NCBI RefSeq assembly: GCF_002902845.1
Contig: NZ_PPTF01000073.1
Coordinates: 301,808-365,807 of the forward strand
Direction of reading: 5' to 3'
DNA from: Chromobacterium sinusclupearum
GTDB taxonomy: Bacteria > Pseudomonadota > Gammaproteobacteria > Burkholderiales > Chromobacteriaceae
Length of the DNA stretch: 64,000 nucleotides
Shown here: piece by piece, positions 1-10,575 of the stretch
How the letters are laid out: every line of letters begins with the position of its first letter
How positions within the stretch are numbered: the stretch's first letter is position 1
Made by a program: the position numbers and the translations under genes
The notes under the pieces: model-generated
The model's database searches: none
Told to the model about the DNA's origin: nothing
The model's input: the letters and a program-made list of their open reading frames with translations, nothing else

Positions 1-155
1 TGGGCCAAGGAGTCGACGTGCAGCTTGGGAATGATCATGAAATGCACCGGCGCGATCGGACGGATGTCGTGGAAGGCCAGCACATCGTCATCTTCGTAAA
101 CCTTGTTGGCGGGAATCTGGCCCGCCACGATCTTGCAGAAAAGACAATCGCTCAT
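1..155 (-). CDS. hinT: HIT family (HinT-like) protein, partial
   Basis: Only the first 51 codons are in the window; the gene continues past the left edge. The start at 155 gives MSDCLFCKIVAGQIPANKV followed by a YEDDDVLAF-type segment, the usual opening of HinT-type purine nucleoside phosphoramidases. The Cys-x-x-Cys near the N-terminus is typical of these proteins. The catalytic HxHxH motif would lie beyond the edge, so activity cannot be judged. It starts 16 nt after hisE and is probably the last gene of the his operon, an arrangement known in many proteobacteria. Confidence 0.85.
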   Translation of the reverse strand, partial: MSDCLFCKIVAGQIPANKVYEDDDVLAFHDIRPIAPVHFMIIPKLHVDSLA

Positions 156-171
156 CGAATTCAATCCATCA

Positions 172-495
172 TCAAGTGGTTTTGCGCGAGGCTTTTTCGT
201 CCAGCCCGGAGATGCCTTCGCGGCGATGCAGCTCCATCACCACGTCTTCGGGACGCAAGCCATGATATGTCAACAGCACCATGGTATGGAACCACAGGTC
301 GGCCACTTCGCGCACCAGATGCAGCTTATCCTTGTCCTTGGAAGCCAGCAGCGTCTCCGCCGCCTCCTCCGCCACCTTTTTCAGGATGGCGTCCTCACCC
401 TTGTGAAACAGCGAAGCAACATAGGAAGACTGCGGGGCGGCCTCGCGTCGGGCTTCCAGCGTGTCGGCGATATTTTTCAACACATCCGGGGTCAT
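172..495 (-). CDS. hisE: Phosphoribosyl-ATP pyrophosphatase HisE
   Basis: 107 residues, the full length of stand-alone HisE. It hydrolyses phosphoribosyl-ATP to phosphoribosyl-AMP, the second step of histidine synthesis, in the cytoplasm. The all-alpha MazG-like fold is indicated by the acidic helix [15 protein letters not shown] (about residues 39-53) and the following REVADLWFH segment, which carry the Mg-binding Glu/Asp residues. It follows hisI after about 120 nt, the largest intergenic gap in the distal half of the operon. HisI and HisE are separate here, not fused as in enterobacteria. Confidence 0.97.
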   Translation of the reverse strand: MTPDVLKNIADTLEARREAAPQSSYVASLFHKGEDAILKKVAEEAAETLLASKDKDKLHLVREVADLWFHTMVLLTYHGLRPEDVVMELHRREGISGLDEKASRKTT

Positions 496-616
496 ATCGA
501 TATCCTTTGCGCCGAAATCCGGCGATTATGCGGCACGGGCATGGCGCGGAGATGACAGCGCGGCCCGGCCGGTCATTGTAACCCGTCCATCGCGGGCAGC
601 GTTGACCGGCGGCAAC

Positions 617-1000
617 TCAGCCGTGGTAAATGCTGTGCGGGTCTTTCAGCACGGCATCCACCGTCAGCCAGGCGCCGTTCTCGAAACGGCGGTAAAAACA
701 GCTCTGTCTTCCGGTGTGACAGGCGATGCCGCCCATTTGTTCGATCTGCATCACAATCACGTCGCCGTCGCAGTCCAGGCGCAGCTCCTTCACCGTCTGC
801 AAATGGCCGGACTCCTCGCCCTTTTTCCACAGTTTTTGCCGCGAACGGCTCCAGTAGTGGGCAATGCCGGTGTCGGCGGTCAGCTGCAGGCTTTCGCGGT
901 TCATCCACGCCACCATCAGCACCCGGCCGCTGGCGGCGTCCTGGGCGATGGCGGTGACCAGGCCCTTGTCGTCCCATTTGACTTCGTCCAGCCAGCTCAT
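617..1000 (-). CDS. hisI: Phosphoribosyl-AMP cyclohydrolase HisI
   Basis: 127 residues. It opens the purine ring of phosphoribosyl-AMP to give ProFAR, the third histidine step. The [13 protein letters not shown] segment contains the Asp triad for Mg binding, and [14 protein letters not shown] holds the conserved Cys/His zinc ligands. The ATG at 1000 overlaps the hisF stop codon (997-999) in an ATGA arrangement, pointing to translational coupling. HisE is encoded separately downstream. Confidence 0.97.
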   Translation of the reverse strand: MSWLDEVKWDDKGLVTAIAQDAASGRVLMVAWMNRESLQLTADTGIAHYWSRSRQKLWKKGEESGHLQTVKELRLDCDGDVIVMQIEQMGGIACHTGRQSCFYRRFENGAWLTVDAVLKDPHSIYHG

Positions 1001-1761
1001 AGCCTCACCTCAATGCCGGCGGCGCGCATGGCCTGCTTGGCCTCGCTCACCGTGTATTCGCCGAAATGGAAGATGCTGGCGGCCAGCACCGCGTCGGCGT
1101 GGCCTTCTTTGACGCCATCGACCAAATGCTGCAGGTTGCCGACGCCGCCGGAGGCGATCACCGGAATGCCCACCGCGTCGGACACGGCGCGCGTCAGCGG
1201 CAGATTGAAGCCGGCCTTGGTGCCGTCGCGGTCCATGCTGGTCAGCAGGATTTCGCCGGCGCCCAGCGCCTGCATCTTGCGCGCCCATTCGACGGCGTCC
1301 AGCCCAGTGCGGTTGCGGCCGCCGTGGGTGAAGATTTCCCAGCGGTCGTTTTCCGGCGTCACCGCCTTGGCGTCCAGCGCCACCACGATGCACTGGTTGC
1401 CGAAGTGGTCGGACGCCTCGCGCACGAACTCGGGGTTGGTGACCGCGGCGGTATTGATGCTGACCTTGTCGGCGCCGGCGTTCAGCAGGCGGCGGATGTC
1501 GGCGATGCTGCGCACGCCGCCGCCGACGGTCAAGGGAATGAATACCTGCTCCGCCACCGCCTCGATGACGTGCAGAATGATGTCGCGCTGGTCGGAGCTG
1601 GCCGTGATGTCGAGGAAGGTCAGTTCGTCGGCGCCCTGCTCGTTGTAGCGGCGGGCGATTTCCACCGGGTCGCCAGCGTCGCGCAGGCCCAGGAAATTGA
1701 CGCCCTTGACCACGCGGCCGGCGGTCACGTCCAGGCAGGGGATGATGCGTTTGGCAAGCAT
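997..1761 (-). CDS. hisF: Imidazole glycerol phosphate synthase cyclase subunit HisF
   Basis: 254 residues, a (beta/alpha)8 barrel. HisF uses ammonia made by HisH to turn PRFAR into imidazole glycerol phosphate and AICAR. The start [20 protein letters not shown] is diagnostic and includes the catalytic Asp of the CLDV motif; the second catalytic Asp is in [14 protein letters not shown]. It overlaps hisI at its stop. About 85 nt separate it from hisA, and that gap holds a 14-bp tandem duplication and a long stem-loop, unusual inside an otherwise tight operon. Confidence 0.98.
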   Translation of the reverse strand: MLAKRIIPCLDVTAGRVVKGVNFLGLRDAGDPVEIARRYNEQGADELTFLDITASSDQRDIILHVIEAVAEQVFIPLTVGGGVRSIADIRRLLNAGADKVSINTAAVTNPEFVREASDHFGNQCIVVALDAKAVTPENDRWEIFTHGGRNRTGLDAVEWARKMQALGAGEILLTSMDRDGTKAGFNLPLTRAVSDAVGIPVIASGGVGNLQHLVDGVKEGHADAVLAASIFHFGEYTVSEAKQAMRAAGIEVRL

Positions 1762-1769
1762 GTAACTAT

Positions 1770-1797
1770 CCAGAAAACTTCAGCCAGAAAACTTCAG
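1770..1797. repeat. Perfect 14-bp tandem duplication between hisA and hisF
   Basis: The unit CCAGAAAACTTCAG occurs twice head to tail (1770-1783 and 1784-1797) just upstream of the hisF start. On the minus strand, the mRNA sense, it reads CTGAAGTTTTCTGG twice, so it sits in the hisF leader. The duplication is seen directly; a role in hisF translation would be speculation. Confidence 0.9.
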
Positions 1798-1800
1798 GCA

Positions 1801-1833
1801 CGCCAAGCGGCGGGGCCAGCCCGCCGTTTGGCG
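1801..1833. repeat. 14-bp stem-loop in the hisA-hisF spacer
   Basis: CGCCAAGCGGCGGG (1801-1814) pairs with CCCGCCGTTTGGCG (1820-1833) with one mismatch and a 5-nt loop. There is no U tract on either side, so it does not look like an intrinsic terminator. It could be an mRNA stability or processing element between the hisA and hisF cistrons. Confidence 0.7.
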
Positions 1834-1846
1834 CGATCAGCCGGGT

Positions 1847-2587
1847 TTAGCCGGCCAGTTCGTCCGCCAGCGTCTGCGCGGCGGCGAAGTCTATGCTGCC
1901 TTCGTAGATGGCGCGGCCGGTGATGGCGCCTTCGATGCCCTCGGCCTCCACCTCGCACAGCGCGCGGATGTCGTCGAGGTTGGTCAGGCCGCCGGAGGCG
2001 ATCACCGGGATGGTCAGCGCCTGCGCCAGCTTGACGGTGGCCTCGATGTTGACGCCCGTCATCATGCCGTCTCGGCCGATGTCGGTGTAGATCACCGAGT
2101 TGACGCCGTAGTCCTCGAAGCGCTTGGCCAGATCAACCACATTGTGGTTGGTGATCTTGGCCCAGCCGTCGATCGCCACCATGCCGTCCTTGGCGTCCAG
2201 GCCAACAATGACCTGGCCGGGGAAGGCGTCGCAGGCGTCGTGCAGGAAGCCCGGCGTCTTCACCGCGGCGGTGCCGATGATCACGTAGGACAAGCCCATG
2301 TCGAGGTAGGCCTCGATGGTGTCCAGGTCGCGGATGCCGCCACCCAGCTGCACCGGCATGTCCTCGCCGACCTCGCCGAGGATGTCGCGGATCACCGACA
2401 GGTTTTTCGGCTTGCCGGCGAAAGCGCCGTTCAAGTCCACCAGATGCAGTCGGCGCGCGCCCTGGTCGCGCCAATGGGCGGCAACCTTGACCGGATCGTC
2501 GGAGAAAATGGTGGCGTCGTCCATTGCGCCCTGTCTCAGGCGCACGCACTGACCGTCTTTCAGGTCTATCGCGGGTATCAGCAGCAT
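1847..2587 (-). CDS. hisA: ProFAR isomerase HisA
   Basis: 246 residues. It isomerises ProFAR to PRFAR, the fourth histidine step. The start [17 protein letters not shown] carries the catalytic Asp of the AIDLK motif, and the second half contains [13 protein letters not shown] with the paired Asp. The internal symmetry and length match the barrel family. It lies 21 nt downstream of hisH and is followed by the structured spacer before hisF. Confidence 0.98.
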   Translation of the reverse strand: MLLIPAIDLKDGQCVRLRQGAMDDATIFSDDPVKVAAHWRDQGARRLHLVDLNGAFAGKPKNLSVIRDILGEVGEDMPVQLGGGIRDLDTIEAYLDMGLSYVIIGTAAVKTPGFLHDACDAFPGQVIVGLDAKDGMVAIDGWAKITNHNVVDLAKRFEDYGVNSVIYTDIGRDGMMTGVNIEATVKLAQALTIPVIASGGLTNLDDIRALCEVEAEGIEGAITGRAIYEGSIDFAAAQTLADELAG

Positions 2588-2608
2588 GGTGCTAGGTGTG
2601 TGGGTAAG

Positions 2609-3247
2609 TTAAACATTGCCGTCCCAAGCCAGGAAATTCTTCATCATCTGAAGTCCGGCGCGGTGGCTCTTTTCGGTGTGAAACTGCGTGGCGAATATGT
2701 TGCCACGCCCGACGATACAGGCAAACCGCTGCGGATATTCGCTCTCCGCCAGCGTCAGCGCCGCGTCGGCCGGCGCAAAGTGATAACTGTGCACAAAGTA
2801 AAAACGCTCGCCATCGACAATGCCGGCGAACATCGGGTGGGACTGAGTCTGGTAGACCTGGTTCCAACCCATGTGCGGCACTTTCAGCCGCTCGCCGCCG
2901 GCGGTGAGATCGTCGGCAAACCGCAGCACCTTGCCCGGAAACAGGCCCAGGCCGGCGGTATCGCCCTCTGCGCTATGTTCAAACAATAGCTGCGCGCCTA
3001 CGCAGATTCCAAAAAACGGCTTGCTCTGCGTAGTTTCACGGACGGCGTCCGCCAGACCGTGGCGGTTCAGCTCGCGCATGCAGTCCGGCATCGCGCCCTG
3101 GCCGGGGAAGACCACCTTGTCGGCCTGGACCACGGCATCCGGATCGCGGGTCAGGAAAATATCGGCGCCGATGTCGTTGACGGCCTGCAGGGACTTCAGC
3201 ACCGAGTGCAGATTGCCCATGCCGTAATCAATCACTGCGACTTTCAT
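2609..3247 (-). CDS. hisH: Imidazole glycerol phosphate synthase amidotransferase subunit HisH
   Basis: 212 residues, a class I glutamine amidotransferase that feeds ammonia to HisF. The nucleophile Cys is in [14 protein letters not shown] (about residue 82) and the His-Glu pair in the C-terminal TQFHTEKSH motif. The first residues [16 protein letters not shown] are typical. The ATG at 3247 overlaps the hisB stop (3244-3246), so the two are probably translationally coupled. Confidence 0.98.
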   Translation of the reverse strand: MKVAVIDYGMGNLHSVLKSLQAVNDIGADIFLTRDPDAVVQADKVVFPGQGAMPDCMRELNRHGLADAVRETTQSKPFFGICVGAQLLFEHSAEGDTAGLGLFPGKVLRFADDLTAGGERLKVPHMGWNQVYQTQSHPMFAGIVDGERFYFVHSYHFAPADAALTLAESEYPQRFACIVGRGNIFATQFHTEKSHRAGLQMMKNFLAWDGNV

Positions 3248-3837
3248 GCGGAGAGCGTCCCCTTGGTGGACGGCGTGATGCCGGCCATGCGCTCATCGCG
3301 CTCACAGGCCATGCGCAGCGCGCGGCCGAAGGCCTTGAAGATGGTCTCGGCCTGGTGGTGGCTGTTGTGGCCACGCAGATTGTCGATATGCAGCGTGCTC
3401 ATGCTGTGATTGACGAAGCCGTGGAAAAACTCCGAGAACAGGTCCACATCGAACTGGCCGATGCTGGCGCGGGTGTATTCGACGTTGTAGACCAAGCCGG
3501 GGCGGCCGGACAAGTCGATCACCACGCGGGACAGCGCTTCGTCCAGCGGCACATAGGCATGGCCGTAGCGGCGGATGCCCTTCTTGTCGCCGATGGCCTT
3601 GGCAAAGGCTTGGCCCAGGGTGATGCCGATGTCTTCCACGGTATGGTGGGCGTCGATGTGCAGGTCGCCCACGGCCTGGACGTCGAGGTCGATCAAGCCA
3701 TGGCGGGCGATCTGATCCATCATGTGGTCGAGGAAGGGCACGCCGGTTTCAAAGCGGCCGACGCCGGTGCCGTCCAGATTCAGCGTGACGGTGATCTGGG
3801 TTTCCAGCGTATTGCGGGTGACAGTTGCGGTTCTCAT
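3244..3837 (-). CDS. hisB: Imidazoleglycerol-phosphate dehydratase HisB
   Basis: 197 residues, the monofunctional dehydratase only; no histidinol-phosphatase domain is fused, so that step must be encoded elsewhere. Mn-binding His/Glu motifs [11 protein letters not shown] and [13 protein letters not shown] are both present. I chose the ATG at 3837 ([10 protein letters not shown]), which lies 4 nt after the hisC stop; a start at 3849 would overlap hisC and add only four residues. Confidence 0.96.
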   Translation of the reverse strand: MRTATVTRNTLETQITVTLNLDGTGVGRFETGVPFLDHMMDQIARHGLIDLDVQAVGDLHIDAHHTVEDIGITLGQAFAKAIGDKKGIRRYGHAYVPLDEALSRVVIDLSGRPGLVYNVEYTRASIGQFDVDLFSEFFHGFVNHSMSTLHIDNLRGHNSHHQAETIFKAFGRALRMACERDERMAGITPSTKGTLSA

Positions 3838-3841
3838 GGCT

Positions 3842-4918
3842 TCAGGCAAAAAAACGTTGAATGGCGGACAGCAGGGCCGCGTTCTGGTCTGGGCTGCCCA
3901 CGGTCAGGCGCAGGCAGTTGTCCAGCAGCGGATGGCTGCCGTGCAGCTGCTTGATCAGGATGCCGCTCGCTTTCAGATGCTGGTACAGCGCAACGGCGTC
4001 CGGCGCGCGGACGGTGACGAAGTTGGCCTCGGACGGGAACGTCGTCAGCGCCGGCAGCGCGGCCAGCGCTGCGGACAGTTTCGCGCGTTCGGCGCGCAGC
4101 TCGGCCGCCTGGCGGTTGAACACCTCCAGATGCCGCAACGCGAAACGCGCGGCGGCGAGGGTCAGCACATTGACGTTGTACGGCGGCCGCACTTTGTTCA
4201 GTTCGGCAATCCACGCCGGACAGGCCGCGGCGTAGCCGAGGCGGATGCCGGCCAAGCCCAGCTTGGACAGCGTGCGCATCACCAGCAGGTTGTCCAGCTC
4301 GCCGGCCAGGTCCATGAAGCTGTCGGAAGCGAAGCTCTGGTAAGCCTCGTCCACCACCACCAGGCCCGGCGCGGCGCGGCAGATCGCCAACACCTCGTCG
4401 CGGGCGTAGCGCGGACCGGTGGGATTATTGGGATAGGACACGAACACCACCGCCGGCTGCTCGCGCTCGATGGCTTCCAGCATGGCGGACAGATTCAGCG
4501 TGAAATCGTCGTTCAGCGGCACGCCGACGTACTGCAGGCCGGAGAACAGCGCGTTCATCTTGTACATGACGAAGGACGGCTCCAGCGCCAGCAGCTTGGC
4601 GCCGGGACGCGCCAAAGCCTGCGTGATCAGCGTGATCAGCTCGTCCGAGCCGTTGCCCAGCACGATGTCGGCGCCGGCGGGAATGGCAAACGCCGCGCGC
4701 AGTTCGTCCTTCAGGCCGCCGCCATTGGCGTCCGGATAGCGATTCAGCGCAACCTGGGCCAGTTCGGCGGCCAGTTCGTGCTGCAGTTCCACCGGCAGCG
4801 GCCACGGGTTTTCCATCGCGTCCAGCTTGATGTAGCCGGTGGCGTCGGCCACATGATAGGCGCCGATGGCGGTGATCTCGTCGCGGACGAGTTGCTTGGC
4901 GGTCAGTTTGGTCGTCAT
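3842..4918 (-). CDS. hisC: Histidinol-phosphate aminotransferase HisC
   Basis: 358 residues, PLP-dependent fold type I aminotransferase that transfers an amino group from glutamate to imidazole acetol phosphate. Visible motifs are the glycine-rich LGNGSDELI, the YPNNPTG signature, VVDEAYQSF with the PLP-binding Asp, and [15 protein letters not shown] with the Schiff-base Lys. The ATG at 4918 (MTTKLTAKQ) is preferred to one 26 codons upstream, whose extra residues look like spacer. About 190 nt separate it from hisD, a GC-rich gap with short hairpins and no gene. Confidence 0.96.
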   Translation of the reverse strand: MTTKLTAKQLVRDEITAIGAYHVADATGYIKLDAMENPWPLPVELQHELAAELAQVALNRYPDANGGGLKDELRAAFAIPAGADIVLGNGSDELITLITQALARPGAKLLALEPSFVMYKMNALFSGLQYVGVPLNDDFTLNLSAMLEAIEREQPAVVFVSYPNNPTGPRYARDEVLAICRAAPGLVVVDEAYQSFASDSFMDLAGELDNLLVMRTLSKLGLAGIRLGYAAACPAWIAELNKVRPPYNVNVLTLAAARFALRHLEVFNRQAAELRAERAKLSAALAALPALTTFPSEANFVTVRAPDAVALYQHLKASGILIKQLHGSHPLLDNCLRLTVGSPDQNAALLSAIQRFFA

Positions 4919-5111
4919 GGTCTGCCTGGCGGCGCGAAAGCGCCGTAATGTGCCCGTAAACGGGCAAAAGGCCATCGTAACCCGTCGGCGCGCCACGGGC
5001 TACTGCCTTGCGCCCGCTCGGCCGCGCCTGTTGCGGCGCGGGCACGGGTTCTCAATTCAAGAGCGGAGGACAAAATCCAGCCATGCGGCGGAGGCAAGAC
5101 GCCATACCGCT

Positions 5112-6422
5112 TCAGGACTGCGGTTCTGCGCCTCCATCCAGCCGCAGCTCGGCGGCGCGGGCGTGGGCGGTCAGCCCCTCGCCATGGGCCAGCAGGCTGG
5201 CGATGCGCCCCAGCTTCTGCGCGCCGGCCTGCGATACGCGGATCAGGCTGCTGCGCTTCTGGAAGTCGTACACGCCGAGCGGACTGGCAAAGCGAGCAGT
5301 GCGGCTGGTCGGCAGCACATGATTCGGGCCGGCGCAGTAATCGCCCAGGCTTTCCGAAGTGAAGCGGCCCATGAAGATGGCGCCGGCGTGGCGCAGTTGC
5401 GGCAACAAGGCATCCGGTTCGGCCACCGACAGTTCCAAGTGCTCCGGCGCGATGTAGTTGGCGATCTCGCAGGCCTCGGCCAGGTCGCGCACCTGAATCA
5501 GCGCGCCGCGGTTGCCCAGGCTGGCCTCGATGATGGCGCGGCGCGGCATGGCCGGCAGCAGCTTGGCGATGCTGGCTTCCACGCGGGCGATGTAGTCGGA
5601 CGACGGGCACAGCAGGATGGCCTGGGCGATCTCGTCGTGCTCGGCCTGGCTGAACAGGTCCATCGCCACCCAGTCCGGGTCGGTGTCGCCGTCGCAGATC
5701 ACCAGGATTTCGGACGGGCCGGCCACCATGTCGATGCCGACCACGCCGAACACGCGGCGCTTGGCGGCCGCGACATAAGCGTTGCCTGGGCCGGTGATCT
5801 TGTCCACCTGCGGGATGGTTTCGGTGCCATAGGCCAGGGCCGCCACTGCCTGGGCGCCGCCACAGGTAAAGACCTTGTCGACGCCGGCGATATAGGCCGC
5901 GGCCAGCACCAGATCATTGCGCTCGCCGCCCGGCGTCGGCACCACCATGATGATTTCGGCTACGCCGGCCACCTTGGCCGGCAGCGCGTTCATCAGCACC
6001 GAACTCGGATAAGCCGCCTTGCCGCCGGGCACGTAGATGCCGACGCGGTCCAGCGGCGTCACCTGCTGGCCCAAGAGCGTGCCGTCTTCGTCTTCATAGC
6101 TCCAGGAATGCGCCAGCTGCTTTTCGTGGTAGCGGCGCACCCGCTCGGCGGCGGCGGACAGTGCGTCGCGCACCTCGGCAGGCAGCCGCTGCCAAGCGGC
6201 TTCCAGCTGCGCGCGAGACAGCGTCAAATCGGCCATGCTCTGCGCCTGCATGCGGTCGAAACGGTTGGTGTACTCCACCAGCGCCGCGTCGCCGCGATGA
6301 TGGACATCGGCGCAGATGGATGCCACGGCGGCGTCCACTGCCGGGTCCTGCGCGGTTTCGAAAGCCAGCAGCGCTTTCAGGCGCTCGGCGAAGTCGGGCT
6401 GGGAAGATGACAGTTTCAACAT
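5112..6422 (-). CDS. hisD: Histidinol dehydrogenase HisD
   Basis: 436 residues. It catalyses the last two oxidations, histidinol to histidine, using NAD and zinc. The [12 protein letters not shown] segment and the C-terminal [16 protein letters not shown] motif with metal and catalytic His residues are conserved. I take the ATG at 6422 ([11 protein letters not shown]); an upstream start at 6491 would add 23 residues with no family resemblance. It follows hisG after about 90 nt. Confidence 0.97.
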   Translation of the reverse strand: MLKLSSSQPDFAERLKALLAFETAQDPAVDAAVASICADVHHRGDAALVEYTNRFDRMQAQSMADLTLSRAQLEAAWQRLPAEVRDALSAAAERVRRYHEKQLAHSWSYEDEDGTLLGQQVTPLDRVGIYVPGGKAAYPSSVLMNALPAKVAGVAEIIMVVPTPGGERNDLVLAAAYIAGVDKVFTCGGAQAVAALAYGTETIPQVDKITGPGNAYVAAAKRRVFGVVGIDMVAGPSEILVICDGDTDPDWVAMDLFSQAEHDEIAQAILLCPSSDYIARVEASIAKLLPAMPRRAIIEASLGNRGALIQVRDLAEACEIANYIAPEHLELSVAEPDALLPQLRHAGAIFMGRFTSESLGDYCAGPNHVLPTSRTARFASPLGVYDFQKRSSLIRVSQAGAQKLGRIASLLAHGEGLTAHARAAELRLDGGAEPQS

Positions 6423-6511
6423 AATGATTCTCTGATGCGTGGAGCCTGAACAAGGGGCAACGCCGGCCGAAGACGATCGGTTGACCGTCATTCAGCCGGC
6501 ATGCGGATGGA

Positions 6512-7153
6512 TCAGGCCGGCACGGCGCCGGCGAAGGCGTCCAGCACCGGCTGAATCGCGTCGTATTTGAGCTTCAACGCGGCCTGATTCACCACTAGGC
6601 GCGAGCTGATGTCGATGATGTGTTCGACCGCCACCAGCTTGTTGGCGCGCAGCGTGCCGCCGGTGGAGACCAGGTCGACGATGGCGTCGGCCAGACCGAC
6701 CAGCGGCGCCAGCTCCATCGAGCCGTACAGCTTGATGATGTCGACGTGGACGCCCTTCTTGGCGAAGTGCTCGCGGGCGATCTGCGGATACTTGGTGGCG
6801 ATCTTCAGGCGCGCGCCCTGGCGGACGGCGGCGTCGTAATCGTAGCCTTCCTTCACCGCCACCATCATCCGGCATTTGGCGATGTTCAAATCCAGCGGCT
6901 GGTACAGGCCCGCGCCGCCGTGCTCGATCAGCACGTCGCGGCCAGCGATGCCAAGATCGGCCGCGCCATATTGCACATAGGTGGGCACGTCTGAGGCGCG
7001 CACGATCACCAGCTGCACCTCCGGGTGGTTGGTGCCGATGATGAGCTTGCGCGAGGATTCGGGTTTTTCCGCCGGCTCAATGCCTGCGGCGGCCAGCAAA
7101 GGCACGGTCTCTTCAAAAATACGGCCCTTGGACAGGGCGATGGTCAGCTTCAT
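6512..7153 (-). CDS. hisG: ATP phosphoribosyltransferase, short form HisG(S)
   Basis: 213 residues. HisG condenses ATP and PRPP, the committed step of histidine synthesis. The start [20 protein letters not shown] and the PRPP-binding segment [14 protein letters not shown] are typical. At this length the C-terminal ACT-like regulatory domain of long HisG is absent, and the short form is known to need the HisZ regulatory subunit, which is not in this window. First gene of the operon; the Shine-Dalgarno sequence is weak. Confidence 0.97.
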   Translation of the reverse strand: MKLTIALSKGRIFEETVPLLAAAGIEPAEKPESSRKLIIGTNHPEVQLVIVRASDVPTYVQYGAADLGIAGRDVLIEHGGAGLYQPLDLNIAKCRMMVAVKEGYDYDAAVRQGARLKIATKYPQIAREHFAKKGVHVDIIKLYGSMELAPLVGLADAIVDLVSTGGTLRANKLVAVEHIIDISSRLVVNQAALKLKYDAIQPVLDAFAGAVPA

Positions 7154-7192
7154 GATGTTCTACTGCAAAGGATTTAAATAAGTGCCGGCCGC

Positions 7193-7957
7193 TCAGCCGA
7201 ACATGGCGCGGCGTTCGCGCTCAAGAAAGCCGACATAGCGCTGGATCATGGTTTCCATCTTCGGCGTCAAATTCAGATAGGAACACCCGATCCGCATCGC
7301 CTCGGTGTCATTGCGCAGCCGCGAGGCCAGACGATGGCGCACCTCGATGCCGATCTGCAAAACGCCTATCGGTTTCAGATCCAAGGTGCATTTATGGTAC
7401 TGCTGGCCGATGTCGAACCCGAGCGTGCTGACATCCGGCAGCCACAGACTCATGCCGCCCACGCTGATATCGAACAGCGCCAAGTCTATCGCGCGCTGGC
7501 CATAATCCTCGACATGGCAGAACACCGGCGTGCCCAGCGGCGTCTGGATGCGGAAGAACTCGCGGCGCTGCAGCTTGATCACCTGCTCCGGCAGGTCCGC
7601 GGCAAAGGCCGGCTGGCCATCCACGATCACCTTGCTCAAGGCACCGGTGACAAACTGCGTCTTCACACCGTCCGGCGAGCACACGAAAACATTGCGTTCG
7701 CTGCCAAGCACCTGGTTGTTGGACTCTTCCTCGGCGCCCCAGTCGACAGTGAACACCCCATTTTTGAAATCGACGTCCAGAATCTTCGTCAGAATGAAGT
7801 TTTTCCCCTTGTTGGAGAAAATCGTCACCATATGGCCATGTTTGGCAATATTCGTCAGATGCTGGGCGATCTCGGCCGGCGATGTCATCGTAAATTTGGC
7901 CAAGTCCAACGACTGATGCGTACTGGCTGGACTCACCGAGGTTTTATCGTCGCTCAC
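7193..7957 (-). CDS. PilZ-domain protein, YcgR-like flagellar brake
   Basis: 254 residues with the two-domain layout of YcgR proteins: an N-terminal YcgR-type beta domain (about residues 20-120) and a C-terminal PilZ domain. Both c-di-GMP binding motifs are visible, the RxxxR box in LQRREFFRI and the D/NxSxxG box in DISVGGMSL. By family knowledge such proteins bind c-di-GMP and slow or bias the flagellar motor. No signal peptide or membrane segment is seen. It is downstream of the histidine operon's promoter side but has its own short leader of about 50 nt before sco. Confidence 0.88.
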   Translation of the reverse strand: MSDDKTSVSPASTHQSLDLAKFTMTSPAEIAQHLTNIAKHGHMVTIFSNKGKNFILTKILDVDFKNGVFTVDWGAEEESNNQVLGSERNVFVCSPDGVKTQFVTGALSKVIVDGQPAFAADLPEQVIKLQRREFFRIQTPLGTPVFCHVEDYGQRAIDLALFDISVGGMSLWLPDVSTLGFDIGQQYHKCTLDLKPIGVLQIGIEVRHRLASRLRNDTEAMRIGCSYLNLTPKMETMIQRYVGFLERERRAMFG

Positions 7958-8006
7958 GATTTCGTGACCCCATTTTTAGATAATGCACTTCTCCGATACG
8001 CCAAGT

Positions 8007-8588
8007 TTAGCGCATCAACTGCTTGATATCATAAGCGAGGCTCGCGGAAGGCGTGCCATAGGCCTCGAACACCCGCAATCTCCCCTCCCGGTCCAGCAAA
8101 TACGAGCCTGAGCTATGGTCCACGCTGTAGCTGCCACCCGGCGTCGGCACCTGCTGCGCCACCACCTTGTACTGCTTTTTCACTTTCTCGATCTGCTCGG
8201 CCGTGCCGGTCAAACCGATGAAGCGCTTATCGAAGTATGGCACGTAACCGGCCAACACTTTGGGCGTATCGCGCTGCGGATCGACGCTGACGAACAACAC
8301 CTGCACCTTGTCGGCATCTTCGCCCAACTGCTTCATCACCGAAGCATATTCCAACATCGTGGTCGGGCACACGTCTGGACAATGGGTGTAACCGAAGAAC
8401 AATGCCACCACCTTGCCCTTGAATTCGTCCAGGCTGCGCGGCTGGCCATGGAAGTCGGTCAGCGTGAAGCCCCCGCCCATGGATTCGTCGTTGATCGCCG
8501 TGCCTTTGAAGTCGATGGCGGGCGGCGCGCAGGCGGACAGCGCGGCGAGAGTGAAAAGCGCTAGCAGGAGTCGCAGTATCTTCAGCAT
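8007..8588 (-). CDS. SCO1/SenC copper chaperone lipoprotein
   Basis: 193 residues. The N-terminal hydrophobic segment ends in the lipobox ALSAC, so it is predicted to be an inner-membrane lipoprotein facing the periplasm. The CPDVCPTTM motif (CxxxC) and the later VDHSSGSYLL His are the three copper ligands of Sco proteins, which deliver copper to the CuA site of cytochrome oxidase. Its ATG shares one base with the ctaB stop codon. Last gene of the oxidase cluster. Confidence 0.95.
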   Translation of the reverse strand: MLKILRLLLALFTLAALSACAPPAIDFKGTAINDESMGGGFTLTDFHGQPRSLDEFKGKVVALFFGYTHCPDVCPTTMLEYASVMKQLGEDADKVQVLFVSVDPQRDTPKVLAGYVPYFDKRFIGLTGTAEQIEKVKKQYKVVAQQVPTPGGSYSVDHSSGSYLLDREGRLRVFEAYGTPSASLAYDIKQLMR

Positions 8589-9487
8589 CAGGAAAAGGGA
8601 ATCAGCCAGTAGTGATCAAATAACAAGGCCGCGAACAACCCAGCCAGATACCAGATCGACCAGGTGAACACGCGGCGCGCCAGGGTGTGAGCATACTGGC
8701 GATGCAGACGGACGGCAAGAAACAACAACCTGCCGTTCAGCGCTCCCGCCGCAGCGAGATAAATCCAGCCAGCCTGCCCCAGCGCGGCCGGCAAGAGCGT
8801 GATGGCGGCAAGCAAAACGCTGTACAGCACAATCGACAAGGTGGTGTAGCGCTGGCCATGCGTGACCGGCAACATCGGCAAGCCGGCCCGCGCGTAGTCG
8901 TCGCGGCGGTAAAGCGCCAGCGCCCAAAAATGCGGCGGCGTCCAGGCATAGATGATCAGGAACAGCACCAGCGCGAAGGCGCTGACTTCTCCGGTCACGG
9001 CCGCCCACCCCAGCACCGGCGGCATGGCGCCGCTGGCGCCGCCGATCACGATGTTCTGCGGCGTCAGCGGCTTGAGCAGCAAGGTGTAAACCACCGCGTA
9101 ACCGACAAAAGTGCCCAGGGTCAGCCAGGCAGTCAACGCATTGCAGCAGACGATCAGCAAGGCCAAGCCGGCTGCGCCCGCCAGCAGCGCAACCAGCAAG
9201 GTTTGCGCCACGCCGACCTCCCCGGTGACGGTAGGACGCCAGGCGGTGCGGCGCATTCTGGCATCCAGCCCGCGCTCTACCAGGCAATTGACCATGGCCG
9301 CCGCGCCGGCCACCAACGCTATGCCCAGCGTGGCCGGGATGACAACTCGGGCATCCGGCAAGCCGGCGCTGGCCAGAAACATGCCGATCACCGCGCAGAA
9401 CACAATCAGCGCCACCACTCTGGGCTTGGCCAACTGCCACAGCGCCTGGCCCTGGCGACGCCACAACGGCAGGCCGAGCGCGTTCAT
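8588..9487 (-). CDS. ctaB: Protoheme IX farnesyltransferase (heme O synthase)
   Basis: 299 residues, UbiA-superfamily prenyltransferase with about eight to nine membrane segments. It attaches a farnesyl group to heme B to make heme O, the precursor of heme A. The polyprenyl-diphosphate binding loop is visible as [15 protein letters not shown], with the N-x-x-x-D/E-x-x-x-D spacing of the family, and a second loop [14 protein letters not shown] follows. The ATG overlaps the ctaA stop, indicating coupled translation. Also called cyoE. Confidence 0.96.
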   Translation of the reverse strand: MNALGLPLWRRQGQALWQLAKPRVVALIVFCAVIGMFLASAGLPDARVVIPATLGIALVAGAAAMVNCLVERGLDARMRRTAWRPTVTGEVGVAQTLLVALLAGAAGLALLIVCCNALTAWLTLGTFVGYAVVYTLLLKPLTPQNIVIGGASGAMPPVLGWAAVTGEVSAFALVLFLIIYAWTPPHFWALALYRRDDYARAGLPMLPVTHGQRYTTLSIVLYSVLLAAITLLPAALGQAGWIYLAAAGALNGRLLFLAVRLHRQYAHTLARRVFTWSIWYLAGLFAALLFDHYWLIPFS

Positions 9488-10506
9488 CGCCCCTCTCCCG
9501 GCCGGCTCAGCCGCCCTGACAGCGGTAACGGCAGATGAATCCCGCGCCGCTGCGCCGCCGGCACATGCAGACGCGACAGCAACAGCAGCGCCGCCATCAG
9601 CAATAGCGCCGCGCCGGCGTTATGCGCCACCGCAATCGGCAAGGGCAGCTGCCACATCACATTGGCGATGCCCAGCCCCACCTGCAGCCCCCAGGCCGCG
9701 CCCAAGCAAACCAGATGCCGTCTCAAGCCTGGCTCGCGCCAGCCTCGGGCCAGCAAGGCCAATACCAGCAGCGAAACCAGCAGCGCCCCCAAACGATGCA
9801 GCCAGTGTATGGTTACCAGGCTGGAGAATTCCAACAGACTGCCATCCGGCGCCTGGCCCAGCTCGCGCACGACATGGAAAGCCTGATCAAAGCGCAGCGC
9901 CGGCCACGCCTGGCCGTTGCATGCCGGAAAACCCTGACAAGCCAGGGCTGCGTAATTGCTGGACACCCAGCCGCCCAGCAGCAGCTGCAGCAGCAAGGCG
10001 GACACCAGCCAGCCGGCCAGCCGGCGCAGCGCAAGCGGAACGCGTATCGGCGCGAATGCGGGCGAAAGCGCCATCCAGGCCAGAATCTGCAGCACCGCCA
10101 TGCCGCCTAGCAGATGGGAGGTGACGATGGCGGGCCGCAGCAGCAAGGTTACGGTCCACATGCCCAGCATGGCCTGCAAGGCCACCACCGCCAATAAGAG
10201 ACTCGCCGGCAAGCGCTGGCGCCGCTCGCGCCAGGCCCGCCAAGCAATCAGCGCGATCAGAGTGGCGAGGCTGCCGGCGAGGTAACGATGGAGCATCTCC
10301 TTCCAGGCCTTGCCCAGGCTGACCGGCCCCTGCGGCGACATGGCCTGAGCCTGGCCTATGCTGTCGGCGGCATGCGCGGGAGAGATGTGGCCATAGCAGC
10401 CGGGCCAGTCCGGGCAGCCCAAGCCGGCATGGGACAATCTGACATAGGCGCCGAACGGCACCACGATTGCGGCCAGCAGCAAAGCCGCCCAAATCAGTCT
10501 TCGCAT
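9484..10506 (-). CDS. ctaA: Heme A synthase, COX15/CtaA family
   Basis: 340 residues with eight predicted membrane helices. It oxidises heme O to heme A. The four heme-binding His residues of the family are represented in segments such as [36 protein letters not shown] and [12 protein letters not shown] use ATG 10506 ([10 protein letters not shown]), which begins at the first membrane segment; an upstream start at 10524 adds six residues. It overlaps ctaB by 4 nt and lies about 70 nt after the Sco-like gene. Confidence 0.95.
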   Translation of the reverse strand: MRRLIWAALLLAAIVVPFGAYVRLSHAGLGCPDWPGCYGHISPAHAADSIGQAQAMSPQGPVSLGKAWKEMLHRYLAGSLATLIALIAWRAWRERRQRLPASLLLAVVALQAMLGMWTVTLLLRPAIVTSHLLGGMAVLQILAWMALSPAFAPIRVPLALRRLAGWLVSALLLQLLLGGWVSSNYAALACQGFPACNGQAWPALRFDQAFHVVRELGQAPDGSLLEFSSLVTIHWLHRLGALLVSLLVLALLARGWREPGLRRHLVCLGAAWGLQVGLGIANVMWQLPLPIAVAHNAGAALLLMAALLLLSRLHVPAAQRRGIHLPLPLSGRLSRPGEGR

Positions 10507-10575
10507 GGCAAGGGTCCCCCTCATTGCTCAGCGCATCGGCCGGTCGGCCACTGACGGAAATTTTTGAACGGGCGC

